In this document: positions 51,667 to 60,283 of the stretch, piece after piece
Numbering within the stretch: the stretch's first letter is position 1
Layout: every line of letters starts with the position of its first letter
Assembly: GCA_019359375.1 (NCBI GenBank)
Contig: JAHHHL010000035.1
Span: 1-64,000 of the forward strand
Length of the DNA stretch: 64,000 nucleotides
Source of the DNA: Lyngbya sp. HA4199-MV5
GTDB lineage: Bacteria > Cyanobacteriota > Cyanobacteriia > Leptolyngbyales > Leptolyngbyaceae
Direction of reading: 5' to 3'
Notes under the pieces: model-generated
Told to the model about the DNA's origin: nothing
Database searches by the model: none
What the model saw: only the letters and a program-made list of their open reading frames with translations
Program-made: the position numbers and the translations under genes

Positions 51667-54537
51667 ATGTACCGAATGACGCTAGCCCTGATGATGACGG
51701 CACTCTGCCCATTAGGAGTGCTACCTGTTAGGGCTGATGCATCACCGATCGCCCCACGCTTTGCTCAAGCAGACTCCCGCCAGGTGCAAGCCGATCGCTT
51801 ACTGGAGCAGGGAACCCAGCAGTATCGCACCGGGCAACCAACGGAGGCAATCGCCACCCTTCAGCAGGTATTAACCCTGTATCAAGCGTTGGCAGACCAG
51901 CCCAAAATCGTCAAAACTTTGCGGAATTTAGGCAACGCTTACTACGTGATGACGAACTACAGTCAGGCCATCGCGTACTATCAGCAAAGTCTTGAACTGG
52001 CACGAAAGAATGGCGATCGCGCAGGAGAAGCCGCCGCACTGGGAAACCTGGGCGTGATTGCCATCAATTTAGGCGAGACAGCAAAGGCAACCACCTACTA
52101 CCAGCAAGCATTACTGCTCTATCGGGAAACTAAAGACCGTCAGGGAGAAGGGCAGACGATCGGCAACCTGGCTCAACTTGCCTATAATCGGGGCGATTAT
52201 CCGGGTGCGATCGCCGCCTACGAACAAGCCATTGCGATCGCTCGCGAGATCACTGATCGTCAGCTAGAGGCAAATAGCCTGGGTAGCCTGGGAGTGGTGT
52301 ACTACAGCCTGAGCGACTATGCCAAAGCGATTACCTATTCACAGCAGCAGTTAACGATCGCCAGAAGTTTGCAGGATCGGTTGGGCGAGTCAGCCGCGCT
52401 CAATAATTTGGGCAATACCTTTTATGCGCTCGGTGATTATGGTCAGGCGATCGCCTTTTTAGATCAGCGGTTGATGCTTTCGCACGAAATTGAGGATCGC
52501 CTGGGTGAAGCGCAGGCGCTTGGCAATCTCAGCGGTCTTTACTCTGACCTGGGCGACTACTCTAGAGCGATTGGATATGCGTTTAAAGGGTTGGCGATCG
52601 CTACAGCCATCCAAAATTCAGCCATGGAAGCGCCATTTCTCACCAAGTTAGGCAATCTTTACTACGTCAGCCAGAATTTTCCAAAGGCGATCGAGTATCA
52701 CGAAAAGCGGTTGACTGTGGCGCGCGCAACCAACGATGCGAACAGTATCGGCATTTCGTTCACAAACCTGGGCAACGTATATCGCTCGATGGGGCAGTAC
52801 GCGAAAGCGATCGACTATCACCAGCAAGCACTCGTACTAGCCCGTCAGACGAACGACAAACCGGGTGAAAGCACGATTTTGGCAAACCTGGGAGTGGAAT
52901 ACGACGAGCAGGGGCAGTTTGATCAGGCGATCGCTACCCATCGGCAGGCATTGGCGATCTCACGGGCCATTCAAGATCCCGCCACCGAAGGACTGGTGTT
53001 GAACAATTTAGGCAACACGCTCTTCAAGGCGAAAAAGTATGCAGAAGCCGAGGCAACCTTACAGGCAGGGCTAAAAACCTGGGAGTCGCTGCGGGCAAAC
53101 CTGGGCAACAACGATCGCAATCAGATTTCGCTGTTTGATCAACAAGTGCGAACCTACCGCCTGTTACAGCGGGTTCTGGTCGCTCAAAAGAAGACTGATG
53201 CGGCGTTAGAGATTGCCGAACGGGGACGGGCACGCGCTTTTGTGCAACTGCTGGCGCGGCGACTGGCAGAGAGTGATCCTCATCCAAACGCACGATCGCC
53301 CTTGACGAATGACCCCCCTCCGACGATCGCGCAAATCAAGCAAATCGCCAAAGCCCAAAACTCAACCCTGGTGCAATATTCCATCACCTACGAAGATCGG
53401 TTGGTGAACGGCAAGATCAGTCCCCGCGAAGCAGCGCTCTACATCTGGGTGATTGCCCCCAACGGCACCATTACCTTTCGCACCGTCAACCTCACTGCAC
53501 TGGGAACGGATTTTGCGATCGACGAATTAGTCTCCAACAGCCGAGAAGGCATGGGCGTAAGTGGACGCGGCACGGCTGGAACCCCATCACAAGTAGCCGA
53601 AACGCCATCAGTTCGACGTGCTCGACGTGCCACTACGCAACTGTACACGTTGCTGATTCAGCCGATCGCCGATGCCCTACCCACCGATCCCAATGCCCGT
53701 GTCACCTTCATTCCCCAGCGATCGCTCTTTCTGGTGCCCTTTGCCGCCCTGCAAGATCCATCTGGTCAATATCTGATCCAGCGTCATACCATTCTGACGG
53801 CACCATCGATTCAGGTGTTGGGGTTGACGCAGCAGCAGAGAGAGAGGAGAGGAGAGAGGGGTGAGGAGAGAGGGGTGAGAAAACAGGGAACGGCTCCCGA
53901 CTCCCGACTCCCGACTCCCCACTCCCTCGTCGTCGGCAATCCCACCATGCCGTTCGTGTCTCTACAAAACGGGGAACCACCAGAGCAGTTAGCAAGTTTG
54001 CCTGGGGCAGAACTGGAAGCAATGGCGATCGCGCCGCTTCTTGGCACACAGGCGATTACAGGCGATCGAGCGACCAAAGCAGCGATCGTGCAACAAATGC
54101 CGCAGGAGCGGATCATTCACCTGGCAACGCATGGGCTGCTGGATGATTTTAAAGGGTTGGGCATTCCCGGGGCGATCGCGCTGGCTCCCTCTGGTAGTGA
54201 TAATGGGTTGCTCACTGCCGATGAGATTCTGGATCTGAAATTGAACGCGGAACTCGTTGTGTTGAGTGCGTGTGATACGGGTCGAGGACGGTTGACGGGC
54301 GATGGCGTGATTGGGCTATCGCGATCGTTTATTGCGGCTGGCGTTCCCAGTCTCGTTGTTTCTCTCTGGGCAGTTCCCGATGCATCCACCGCGTTTCTGA
54401 TGACCGAGTTTTACCAGAATTTTCAAAAAAAGCCTGACAAAGCGCAGGCGCTGCGACAAGCCATGCTAGCTACGCTGAAGAAATATCCCAACCCTAAAGA
54501 ATGGGCAGCCTTCACGCTCATCGGGGAAGCGGAGTAG
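51667..54537 (+). CDS. TPR-CHAT protein (caspase-like), 956 aa
   Basis: A signal peptide (ALMMTALCPLGVLPVRADA) is followed by about ten to eleven tetratricopeptide repeats of the GNLGxxYxxLGDYxxAIxYxQQ type (residues about 45-470). The CHAT domain, related to caspases and separase, covers about 600-956. The presumed dyad is His in IHLATHGLLDD and Cys in VLSACDTGRGRLTGDGVIGL. The end FTLIGEAE is typical. Residues near 724-750 (RERRGERGEERGVRKQG, SRLPTPHS) are a low-complexity loop encoded by spacer-type repeats. Such proteins are numerous in cyanobacteria; substrates are unknown. The signal peptide suggests action outside the cytoplasm. Confidence 0.93.
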   Translation: MYRMTLALMMTALCPLGVLPVRADASPIAPRFAQADSRQVQADRLLEQGTQQYRTGQPTEAIATLQQVLTLYQALADQPKIVKTLRNLGNAYYVMTNYSQAIAYYQQSLELARKNGDRAGEAAALGNLGVIAINLGETAKATTYYQQALLLYRETKDRQGEGQTIGNLAQLAYNRGDYPGAIAAYEQAIAIAREITDRQLEANSLGSLGVVYYSLSDYAKAITYSQQQLTIARSLQDRLGESAALNNLGNTFYALGDYGQAIAFLDQRLMLSHEIEDRLGEAQALGNLSGLYSDLGDYSRAIGYAFKGLAIATAIQNSAMEAPFLTKLGNLYYVSQNFPKAIEYHEKRLTVARATNDANSIGISFTNLGNVYRSMGQYAKAIDYHQQALVLARQTNDKPGESTILANLGVEYDEQGQFDQAIATHRQALAISRAIQDPATEGLVLNNLGNTLFKAKKYAEAEATLQAGLKTWESLRANLGNNDRNQISLFDQQVRTYRLLQRVLVAQKKTDAALEIAERGRARAFVQLLARRLAESDPHPNARSPLTNDPPPTIAQIKQIAKAQNSTLVQYSITYEDRLVNGKISPREAALYIWVIAPNGTITFRTVNLTALGTDFAIDELVSNSREGMGVSGRGTAGTPSQVAETPSVRRARRATTQLYTLLIQPIADALPTDPNARVTFIPQRSLFLVPFAALQDPSGQYLIQRHTILTAPSIQVLGLTQQQRERRGERGEERGVRKQGTAPDSRLPTPHSLVVGNPTMPFVSLQNGEPPEQLASLPGAELEAMAIAPLLGTQAITGDRATKAAIVQQMPQERIIHLATHGLLDDFKGLGIPGAIALAPSGSDNGLLTADEILDLKLNAELVVLSACDTGRGRLTGDGVIGLSRSFIAAGVPSLVVSLWAVPDASTAFLMTEFYQNFQKKPDKAQALRQAMLATLKKYPNPKEWAAFTLIGEAE
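53836..53930. repeat. GAGAGAGG and GACTCCC repeats inside the CHAT gene
   Basis: Purine-rich units GAGAGAGGGGTGAGG are repeated, then the heptamer CGACTCC occurs three times (from about 53898) and CCACTCCC follows. The tract keeps frame and lies in the CHAT domain before VVGNPTMPF. The same type of sequence fills spacers at 4500-4600 and 12340-12400. Confidence 0.75.
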
Positions 54538-54727
54538 GGGAGAGATGCTGGTTGTTAGGAGATTTTCATCAAACGAAATACCCGTAGGGGCAGGTTTGAC
54601 ACTAAAGTGACTGGGTACAGAGAAACTGCTGGCAAAACTTGCCCTCTACCAAACGGTACATTCTTTCTTGGAGATCTCCGAAGCTCTCTGTGTCGATCCT
54701 TAATCTAGTTGCTTAAAGCGCTTTCTT

Positions 54728-55594
54728 ATGAAGTTTTCTTTTCTCGTTTTGCTGCTCTTTGCTGGTGAACAGGTGCTACTGGATAGCGTTTTGCCCTCCA
54801 AGGCTTACGAACTCTCTTCTCCAAATCCATCTGTCATCACATCAGAAGGAGTCACGATCGATCGTCTTGCGTTGTCTCCCAAACCACCCGTGAACGATCG
54901 CGTCCTCATAGAACCCAAAACCGTCACCTTTACCCGTGGCAAAAAGGGACAAGATTATCCCGATTACAAAGAAGCCACTATCAAATATCCGCAGGTAGCC
55001 GGACTGACGGATCAAACTGTATTGCAAAACGTGCAAACAGCCGTCAGCCTCAAAAGCGTCATTGGGCAATCACTCAACGAGTTGCGAACCGAGTTTTTGG
55101 AAAGCTGGTGGCTGAGCGAAATTGACTACACGGTTAACTACAACCAGAACTCGCTGCTGGATCTCACGTTTACGATTAGCGGTGTGGGAGCCTATCCCAG
55201 TACCTATGAAAAGCATCGGCTGGTAAGCTTAAAAACGGGCAAAGCCCTCAGAGCAACGGATGTGTTTAAGAAGGAAGCTTTTGGCACGATCGCTGTGATG
55301 GTAGATAAAGCCATGCAAGCCGAAATGAAAGCGGCGATCGCAAGCGGGGATCAGGGTGGTGCCGATATCCGCGATCAACTCGCGAACAAACGCTTTCAAA
55401 TCAAAAATCTCAATGCTTTTTCGATTAGCGATCAGGGAGTCACGTTTCTTTACGACTTTGGCTTTCCCCATGTCATCAAAGCGCTGGAGCCATCTGGTCG
55501 GTACTTTTTTAGCTACGACCAGCTCAAGACCTGCATCAAACCAGATGGTGCGCTAGGTGTTTTTCTACCCACGGCGGCTGGTACGAGAGGCTAG
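54728..55594 (+). CDS. DUF3298/RsiV-like secreted protein, 288 aa
   Basis: The N-terminus MKFSFLVLLLFAGEQVLLDS with SKAYELSS is a signal peptide. The middle has a PdaC/DUF4163-like part (TIKYPQVAGLTDQTVLQNVQ, SWWLSEIDYTVNYNQNSLLD, LTFTISGVGAYPSTYEKHRL) and the end a DUF3298-like part (FSISDQGVTFLYDFGFPHVI, GRYFFSYDQLKTCIKPDGAL). These domains are found in secreted or membrane-attached proteins such as RsiV. The TAG stop codon (55592-55594) lies in the first four bases of the 131-bp mobile element, so the original C-terminus may have differed. It is alone after the CHAT gene. Confidence 0.78.
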   Translation: MKFSFLVLLLFAGEQVLLDSVLPSKAYELSSPNPSVITSEGVTIDRLALSPKPPVNDRVLIEPKTVTFTRGKKGQDYPDYKEATIKYPQVAGLTDQTVLQNVQTAVSLKSVIGQSLNELRTEFLESWWLSEIDYTVNYNQNSLLDLTFTISGVGAYPSTYEKHRLVSLKTGKALRATDVFKKEAFGTIAVMVDKAMQAEMKAAIASGDQGGADIRDQLANKRFQIKNLNAFSISDQGVTFLYDFGFPHVIKALEPSGRYFFSYDQLKTCIKPDGALGVFLPTAAGTRG

Positions 55595-55721
55595 GGCGTG
55601 TCATCAATTAGCTCCGAAACCTTGCAATATCAGCAGTGTCACGCCCGTCCCCACGCACCAGGCTAGGGGCTGGAACCCTTTCTGTAAGCAATGTGTAGTA
55701 TTAATTGATGACAGCCCCTAG
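55591..55721 (+). mobile_element. 131-bp CTAG-bounded MITE-like repeat, copy B
   Basis: Opens CTAGGGCGTGTCATCAATTA and closes with the imperfect complement TAATTGATGACAGCCCCTAG: about 18 of 20 pairs. It contains two internal hairpins: GGGCGTG with CACGCCC in the left half, and CTAGGGGCTG with CAGCCCCTAG in the right half. It differs from copy C at about nine positions. It provides the stop of the upstream gene and ends 56 bp before the H-NOX start. Confidence 0.82.
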
Positions 55722-55777
55722 GCGAAACACCTCAGGTTTAACGCTTAGTTCCGTTTAAAGGAAAACTAGGAGGGTCT

Positions 55778-56356
55778 ATGTATGGATTGGTGAACAAAGC
55801 GATCGAGGGCATGATCCGGAGCCAGTTTGGGGACGAAACCTGGGATGTTATCAAACAAACCGCCGCTGTACCAGTGGATGTTTTTATTAGCATGGAAGCC
55901 TACCCAGATGACATGACCCACCGCTTAGTGAAAGCTGCCAGCCAGGTTCTGGGCTTGCCTACTACAGACATCATGCAAGCTTTCGGTGAATACTGGGTAC
56001 AATACACAGCACAAGAAGGATACGGTGAACTCTTAGAAATGGCTGGCGATACGTTGCCAGATTTTTTGCAAAATCTGGATAATCTCCATGCGCATGTGGG
56101 TGTCGTGTTTCCTCAACTCCAACCGCCATCGTTTCAATGTACTGAGTTAGAACCAGAATCGCTCAATCTGCACTATCGTTCAACTCGCGAAGGGTTAGCT
56201 GAGATGGTGATTGGATTGGTGAAGGGATTGGGAAGACGGTTTCAAACACCAGTGAATATCAGTCAAATTCAAAGCCGTCAAGCAGGTGCCGAACACGACG
56301 AGTTTTTGGTGCGTTATCAATCCACCCCAATCGACCATGACTCATTTTCCCCTTAG
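55778..56356 (+). CDS. H-NOX heme nitric-oxide/oxygen binding protein, 192 aa
   Basis: A stand-alone H-NOX domain, a heme sensor of NO (and in some of O2). The proximal heme ligand is most likely His104 in NLHAHVGVVFPQLQPPSF. The conserved Tyr-x-Ser-x-Arg motif that binds the heme propionates is seen as YRSTR (residues 133-137). The N-terminal start MYGLVNKAIEGMIRSQFGDE is typical. A strong ribosome binding site AGGAGGG precedes the ATG. Its 3' end overlaps the kinase gene by 20 bases. This is the arrangement of Nostoc H-NOX and its neighbour, and the partner is presumably the kinase. No distal Tyr is obvious, favouring NO sensing. Confidence 0.94.
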   Translation: MYGLVNKAIEGMIRSQFGDETWDVIKQTAAVPVDVFISMEAYPDDMTHRLVKAASQVLGLPTTDIMQAFGEYWVQYTAQEGYGELLEMAGDTLPDFLQNLDNLHAHVGVVFPQLQPPSFQCTELEPESLNLHYRSTREGLAEMVIGLVKGLGRRFQTPVNISQIQSRQAGAEHDEFLVRYQSTPIDHDSFSP

Positions 56357-57653
56357 CTTGTCGCCAGAACTATTTGCACAGGCATTTCCCTTTCACCTTG
56401 TCATGAGTCGAGATCTAACCATCTTGCAAGCGGGTGAAGTATTGCAGCGAATCATACCGCAGCCTTTGATTAGCAGTCAGCTTGACCAGCACTTTTGTAT
56501 CCACCGACCGCTCATTCCGACTGCGTTTGCGGCCATTCTTCAACAAACCCGATCGCTGTTCCTATTGGAGTTACTGCACCACCCCATGCAGCTAAAGGGG
56601 CAGATGATGTACTGCAAGGAGCAAGCGCTTCTGTTCTTTCTTGGCTCTCCCTGGCTCACAAACACGGCTGGACTTAGCCCACTGGGGCTTAAGTTGAAAG
56701 ATTTCGCGATTCACGATCCCGTCGTGGATTTTCTGTTTTTGCTACAGGCTCAAACCATTGCTCTGGCAGAGATGAAGGAACTAACTGAGCAGCTTTCTCA
56801 CCAGCAAGCCCAACTGCAAGCTGAAATGGCTGAACGGCAACAAGCCGAGCGTCAGGCTCAACTGTATCAGGCATCCCAACTGCAAGTGAGAGAGCTGGAA
56901 AAACTCAATCAGTTGAAAGATGACTTTTTGAGTACCGTTTCTCACGAATTGCGCACGCCAATTTCTAACATGAAAATGGCAATTCATCTCTTGAAACTAT
57001 CTCCTACTGAAGCTCAGCGAAGCCGTTATTTAGAAATCTTGCAAGCCGAATGTACGAGGGAAGCACATCTGATTGATGATCTACTTGATTTACAACTTCT
57101 AGAATCAGGTAGCAAATCGTTAAAACTGACGACTATTCATCTCAAAAACTGGCTCAACACCATCATTGACCCGTTTCGAGAACGAACGCAAGCCTGCCAA
57201 CAAACGTTGCAAATTAACCTAGACAACGAGCTTCCCGACTTAGTTTCAGATCCCACTTGTTTGGAACGGATTCTGGCAGAGCTGTTAAATAATGCCTGCA
57301 AATATACGCCCCCTGGTGAAAACATTACGGTTACGGCCCAGATGCATCCCTGTGCAGACGATCGCCATGCAGCAAACGCTATTGCTTCTGAGCCAGAAAA
57401 CTGTATCCTCCTGAGCGTCTGTAATTCAGGAGTAGAAATTCCAGCGCAAGAGTTACCGCTCATTTTTGAGAAGTTTTATCGTATTCCTGGCAGTGATCCG
57501 TGGAAGCGGGGTGGCACAGGCTTGGGGTTGGCGCTAGTGCAGAAACTGGTGGCACATTTGGGCGGTAGTCTTCATGCTGAAAGTGGTACCAACCAAACCT
57601 GGTTCACCGTGAAGTTGCCAATCACATTCTCAAGTCTGATTGAGCAGAGCTAG
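56337..57653 (+). CDS. HNOBA-domain sensor histidine kinase, 438 aa
   Basis: The N-terminal 130 residues, ELFAQAFPFHLVMSRDLTIL and LQRIIPQPL, are an HNOBA (heme NO binding associated) PAS-like domain that interacts with H-NOX. A coiled coil follows at about 140-200 (SHQQAQLQAEMAERQQAERQ). The phosphoacceptor His203 lies in VSHELRTPISN. The ATPase domain has ELLNNACKYTPPGE (N box), VCNSGVEIPAQELPLIFEKF and GGTGLGLALVQKLVAH. No transmembrane segment is seen, so it is cytoplasmic. ATG 56337 is within the H-NOX gene; a frame from 56286 overlaps more deeply and is unlikely. No response regulator gene is adjacent. Confidence 0.93.
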   Translation: MTHFPLSLSPELFAQAFPFHLVMSRDLTILQAGEVLQRIIPQPLISSQLDQHFCIHRPLIPTAFAAILQQTRSLFLLELLHHPMQLKGQMMYCKEQALLFFLGSPWLTNTAGLSPLGLKLKDFAIHDPVVDFLFLLQAQTIALAEMKELTEQLSHQQAQLQAEMAERQQAERQAQLYQASQLQVRELEKLNQLKDDFLSTVSHELRTPISNMKMAIHLLKLSPTEAQRSRYLEILQAECTREAHLIDDLLDLQLLESGSKSLKLTTIHLKNWLNTIIDPFRERTQACQQTLQINLDNELPDLVSDPTCLERILAELLNNACKYTPPGENITVTAQMHPCADDRHAANAIASEPENCILLSVCNSGVEIPAQELPLIFEKFYRIPGSDPWKRGGTGLGLALVQKLVAHLGGSLHAESGTNQTWFTVKLPITFSSLIEQS

Positions 57654-57690
57654 GCATAGGACTCACGCCTTGACCAAAACCTCGGAGGTC

Positions 57691-57789
57691 TAATACCAGT
57701 TCCAAAAGATTGCACTACAGATAATTGTCTGTAGGGGCATACGGCCGTATGCCCCTACTTTGTAAATAGAATTTAGAGAATTGGTATAA
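57691..57789. repeat. MITE-like repeat with inner 28-bp palindrome
   Basis: Outer arms TAATACCAGTTC (57691-57702) and GAATTGGTATAA (57778-57789) are inverted and near-complementary. At the centre is a perfect 28-bp palindrome (57731-57758) with half site GTAGGGGCATACGG. The element lies between the convergent kinase and SIMPL genes and may serve as a terminator. TATACCAATTC-type ends are common in cyanobacterial spacers. Confidence 0.65.
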
Positions 57790-57832
57790 GCCTGATTGAC
57801 TTTTTCTGGTATGCCGAAAGGCTTTACGCAAG

Positions 57833-58714
57833 CTAGGGCTTGATCGCACGCGTGACGCTGACCTTACTTCTGACCTGCACTTCTGGCTGCTTTGATGGAT
57901 CGTAAGGAGGCGTTGCATCGTCGATCGCGATCGGCACACCCATATTCGGCACTCCCACTTTAGAGCCACAGCCGATCGAGTTTGGCGATCCTTCCAGCGG
58001 CTGTACCGTCACCGACAGCAACTCACCCATCTGAACGTTCACATCTTGAGCCAGAGAGGTTAACTGCTCCTGAGCATCGCTTAGGGCAAGACGACGCGCC
58101 GATCGCTGCACAACCTGGCAATTGTTGACCGCATACCCCGCACCAGTACTTTGCAGAAAGAACGATTGATTAGACTGAAGCGCCTGATCAACCGTTAGCA
58201 CCGTCTTTTGGAGTCCCTCCTGCGTTGGTTTTTCTACCTTCACTAACAGCCTGGGGCTTTGAAGCGAACTGGTTTGCAACGTGATGTTGCGGGAGGGAAT
58301 ACCAAGCTCTGTCAGGGCTTTTACGACTGGCTGTAGAGCGGTTTCGGTGGCTTTTCTGGCAGCTTCAATCGATACACCCGTTGTCGCGCGATCGGATGCG
58401 GTTGCAGCGTCTCGACGACCAAACAAAAACTCCAGCAGGGCGACATCAGCGGGTGCCATCACCTGTCCCAGTCCAATAACGGTGAGCGATCGGCGTTCTG
58501 TCACAACCTCAACGCAGCCACCAGGCTTCTTTGCCGTAGCGGCTGTATTGGTTGGGGGACAGTTCATCACGGCTGGTTTGGCAACGGGTTGCTCAGCAAG
58601 CGTCTGTTCCCTCACAGTAGCACCTTCAGTCTGCGCTGGCTGCACGGTACCCAGGCTGAGAATCGTTAAGGTTGAAAGTAGGGAAAGCGCCGCGAATGGG
58701 TTCCGTCGTCTCAT
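57833..58714 (-). CDS. SIMPL-domain (DUF541) periplasmic protein, 293 aa
   Basis: ATG 58714 gives a signal peptide (RRRNPFAALSLLSTLTILSL, then VQPAQTEG); the frame is open to 58831 but the extra leader would break this. GAGGA lies upstream. The SIMPL domain is visible from about residue 78: LTVIGLGQVMAPADVALLEF, IPSRNITLQTSSLQSPR, and LALSDAQEQLTSLAQDVNVQ near the C-terminus, ending VQVRSKVSVTRAIKP. Members are oxidative-stress-related or unknown; the name comes from an IRAK1-binding protein. A Cys pair in NCPPTN...GGCVEVV is present near the mature N-terminus. Downstream is the convergent H-NOX kinase. Confidence 0.86.
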   Translation of the reverse strand: MRRRNPFAALSLLSTLTILSLGTVQPAQTEGATVREQTLAEQPVAKPAVMNCPPTNTAATAKKPGGCVEVVTERRSLTVIGLGQVMAPADVALLEFLFGRRDAATASDRATTGVSIEAARKATETALQPVVKALTELGIPSRNITLQTSSLQSPRLLVKVEKPTQEGLQKTVLTVDQALQSNQSFFLQSTGAGYAVNNCQVVQRSARRLALSDAQEQLTSLAQDVNVQMGELLSVTVQPLEGSPNSIGCGSKVGVPNMGVPIAIDDATPPYDPSKQPEVQVRSKVSVTRAIKP

Positions 58715-58798
58715 GCCAAAAGCGTCCTCATGATTGCTCTGAAAATGTATGGCTCTCACCCTACACCCTACACCCCACACCCTTTTCATACACAAACA

Positions 58799-58837
58799 AG
58801 GGGTGCGGGACAGTTGGTCAACGTTCCTCACACCCCT
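58799..58837 (-). terminator. Probable terminator of the pnt operon
   Basis: On the minus strand AGGGGTGTGAGG pairs with CCCGCACCCCT (seven exact pairs at the base, then imperfect) and is followed by TTGTTTGTG. It lies 31 bp after the pntB stop and upstream of the SIMPL gene. Confidence 0.5.
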
Positions 58838-58867
58838 ATGAATGGTTTAACTGACGGACGATCGCCG

Positions 58868-60283
58868 CTAAAGTTCCTTCACTGATGACACCAGTTGCGC
58901 CACCATATCTTTCGCGCTGCCAAACAGCATCATGGTTTTGTCTTTGTAGAACAGTTCGTTCTCCACGCCAGCAAACCCGTTGCTCATACCGCGCTTGATG
59001 ACGATCGTGTGATGGGCGCGATCGACTTCAAGGATCGGCATCCCGTAAATGGGGCTACCCGCATCGCTCCGAGCTGCTGGATTAACCACATCGTTCGCGC
59101 CAATGACCAGTGCTACATCCGTGCGATCGAACTCTGGATTGATATCATCCATGTCGTAAAGCTGAGGGTAGGGCACATTTGCCTCTGCCAGCAGCACGTT
59201 CATGTGTCCCGGCATCCGACCCGCAACTGGATGAATGGCGTATTTTACATCCACACCCAACCGCTCTAGCTGGTCAGCCAGTTCACGTACCGCGTGTTGC
59301 GCTTGAGCGACCGCCATCCCATAACCGGGCACAATCACGACCGATTTGGCATAGCCCAGCATCATTGCGCCTTCTTCGGAATCGATGGTTTTCAGCACCT
59401 TATCCTGAGTGCTGCCAGTTGCGCCGCCTGTTACTTTTTTGCCTGAACCAAACGCACTGAACAGTACGTTCGTGATCGATCGGTTCATCGCCTTACACAT
59501 AATCTCGGTCAGAATGATGCCCGATGCGCCAACCAATGCACCCGAAATAATCAGCATATTGTTCATCAGCACAAAACCCGCTGCACTCGCTGCCAGTCCC
59601 GAAAAAGAGTTCAGGAGCGAGATGACGACAGGGGTATCCGCACCGCCGATCGGCAGCACAAATAGCACACCCAACACCAGCGAAACGCCGACCAGCGCCA
59701 AAAAGACCGTTGCATCTTGAGGATTGACAACCAAATAGACGCTGCCTGCCAGAAAGCCCGCTAGCAGAGTGATGTTAAACGGTTGCTGAAACGGAAAGGT
59801 AATGGGCGCGCCCGTAATCAGCCCTTGCAGTTTCACAAACGCCAGCAAACTTCCAGTGAACGTAATGCCACCAATCAATACACTGAGAATGATAGTGATC
59901 GTTTCATCGACTGGAATGGCAGCAGTACCGTGAATTACTTTCCAGAATTCCCCCACAGCGACGAGTGCCGAAGCCGCACCACCAAAACCGTTCAGCAAAC
60001 CCACCATCTGCGGCATGGCGGTCATTTCGACCCGTTGTGCCATAATCGCCCCGATCGCCGACCCGATCGCAATGCCCAGCAGCACCATTTCGTAGTTCAG
60101 CACGGCTCGATCGAGCAGCGTCGCTACGATCGCAATCAACATGCCGATCGCCGCCAGCAAATTGCCTTTTCGCGCTGTGGCAGGCGAACCCAGTTGCTTT
60201 AAGCCAATAATAAAGAGGGCGGAGGCGGTGAGATAGCTAAGTTGTATACCCGTCGGCAAAAATGTCCACAAAGAATCCATCAC
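58868..60283 (-). CDS. pntB: NAD(P) transhydrogenase subunit beta, 471 aa
   Basis: PntB carries the membrane domain (about nine helices, residues 10-260) and the NADP(H)-binding domain III. Domain III shows VIVPGYGMAVAQAQHAVREL, HPVAGRMPGHMNVLLAEA and IGANDVVNPAARSD. It couples hydride transfer from NADH to NADP+ with proton entry. The start overlaps the stop of pntA2 by four bases. Standard length and full motif set. In cyanobacteria this enzyme supports NADPH supply under heterotrophic or mixotrophic growth. Confidence 0.96.
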   Translation of the reverse strand: MMDSLWTFLPTGIQLSYLTASALFIIGLKQLGSPATARKGNLLAAIGMLIAIVATLLDRAVLNYEMVLLGIAIGSAIGAIMAQRVEMTAMPQMVGLLNGFGGAASALVAVGEFWKVIHGTAAIPVDETITIILSVLIGGITFTGSLLAFVKLQGLITGAPITFPFQQPFNITLLAGFLAGSVYLVVNPQDATVFLALVGVSLVLGVLFVLPIGGADTPVVISLLNSFSGLAASAAGFVLMNNMLIISGALVGASGIILTEIMCKAMNRSITNVLFSAFGSGKKVTGGATGSTQDKVLKTIDSEEGAMMLGYAKSVVIVPGYGMAVAQAQHAVRELADQLERLGVDVKYAIHPVAGRMPGHMNVLLAEANVPYPQLYDMDDINPEFDRTDVALVIGANDVVNPAARSDAGSPIYGMPILEVDRAHHTIVIKRGMSNGFAGVENELFYKDKTMMLFGSAKDMVAQLVSSVKEL

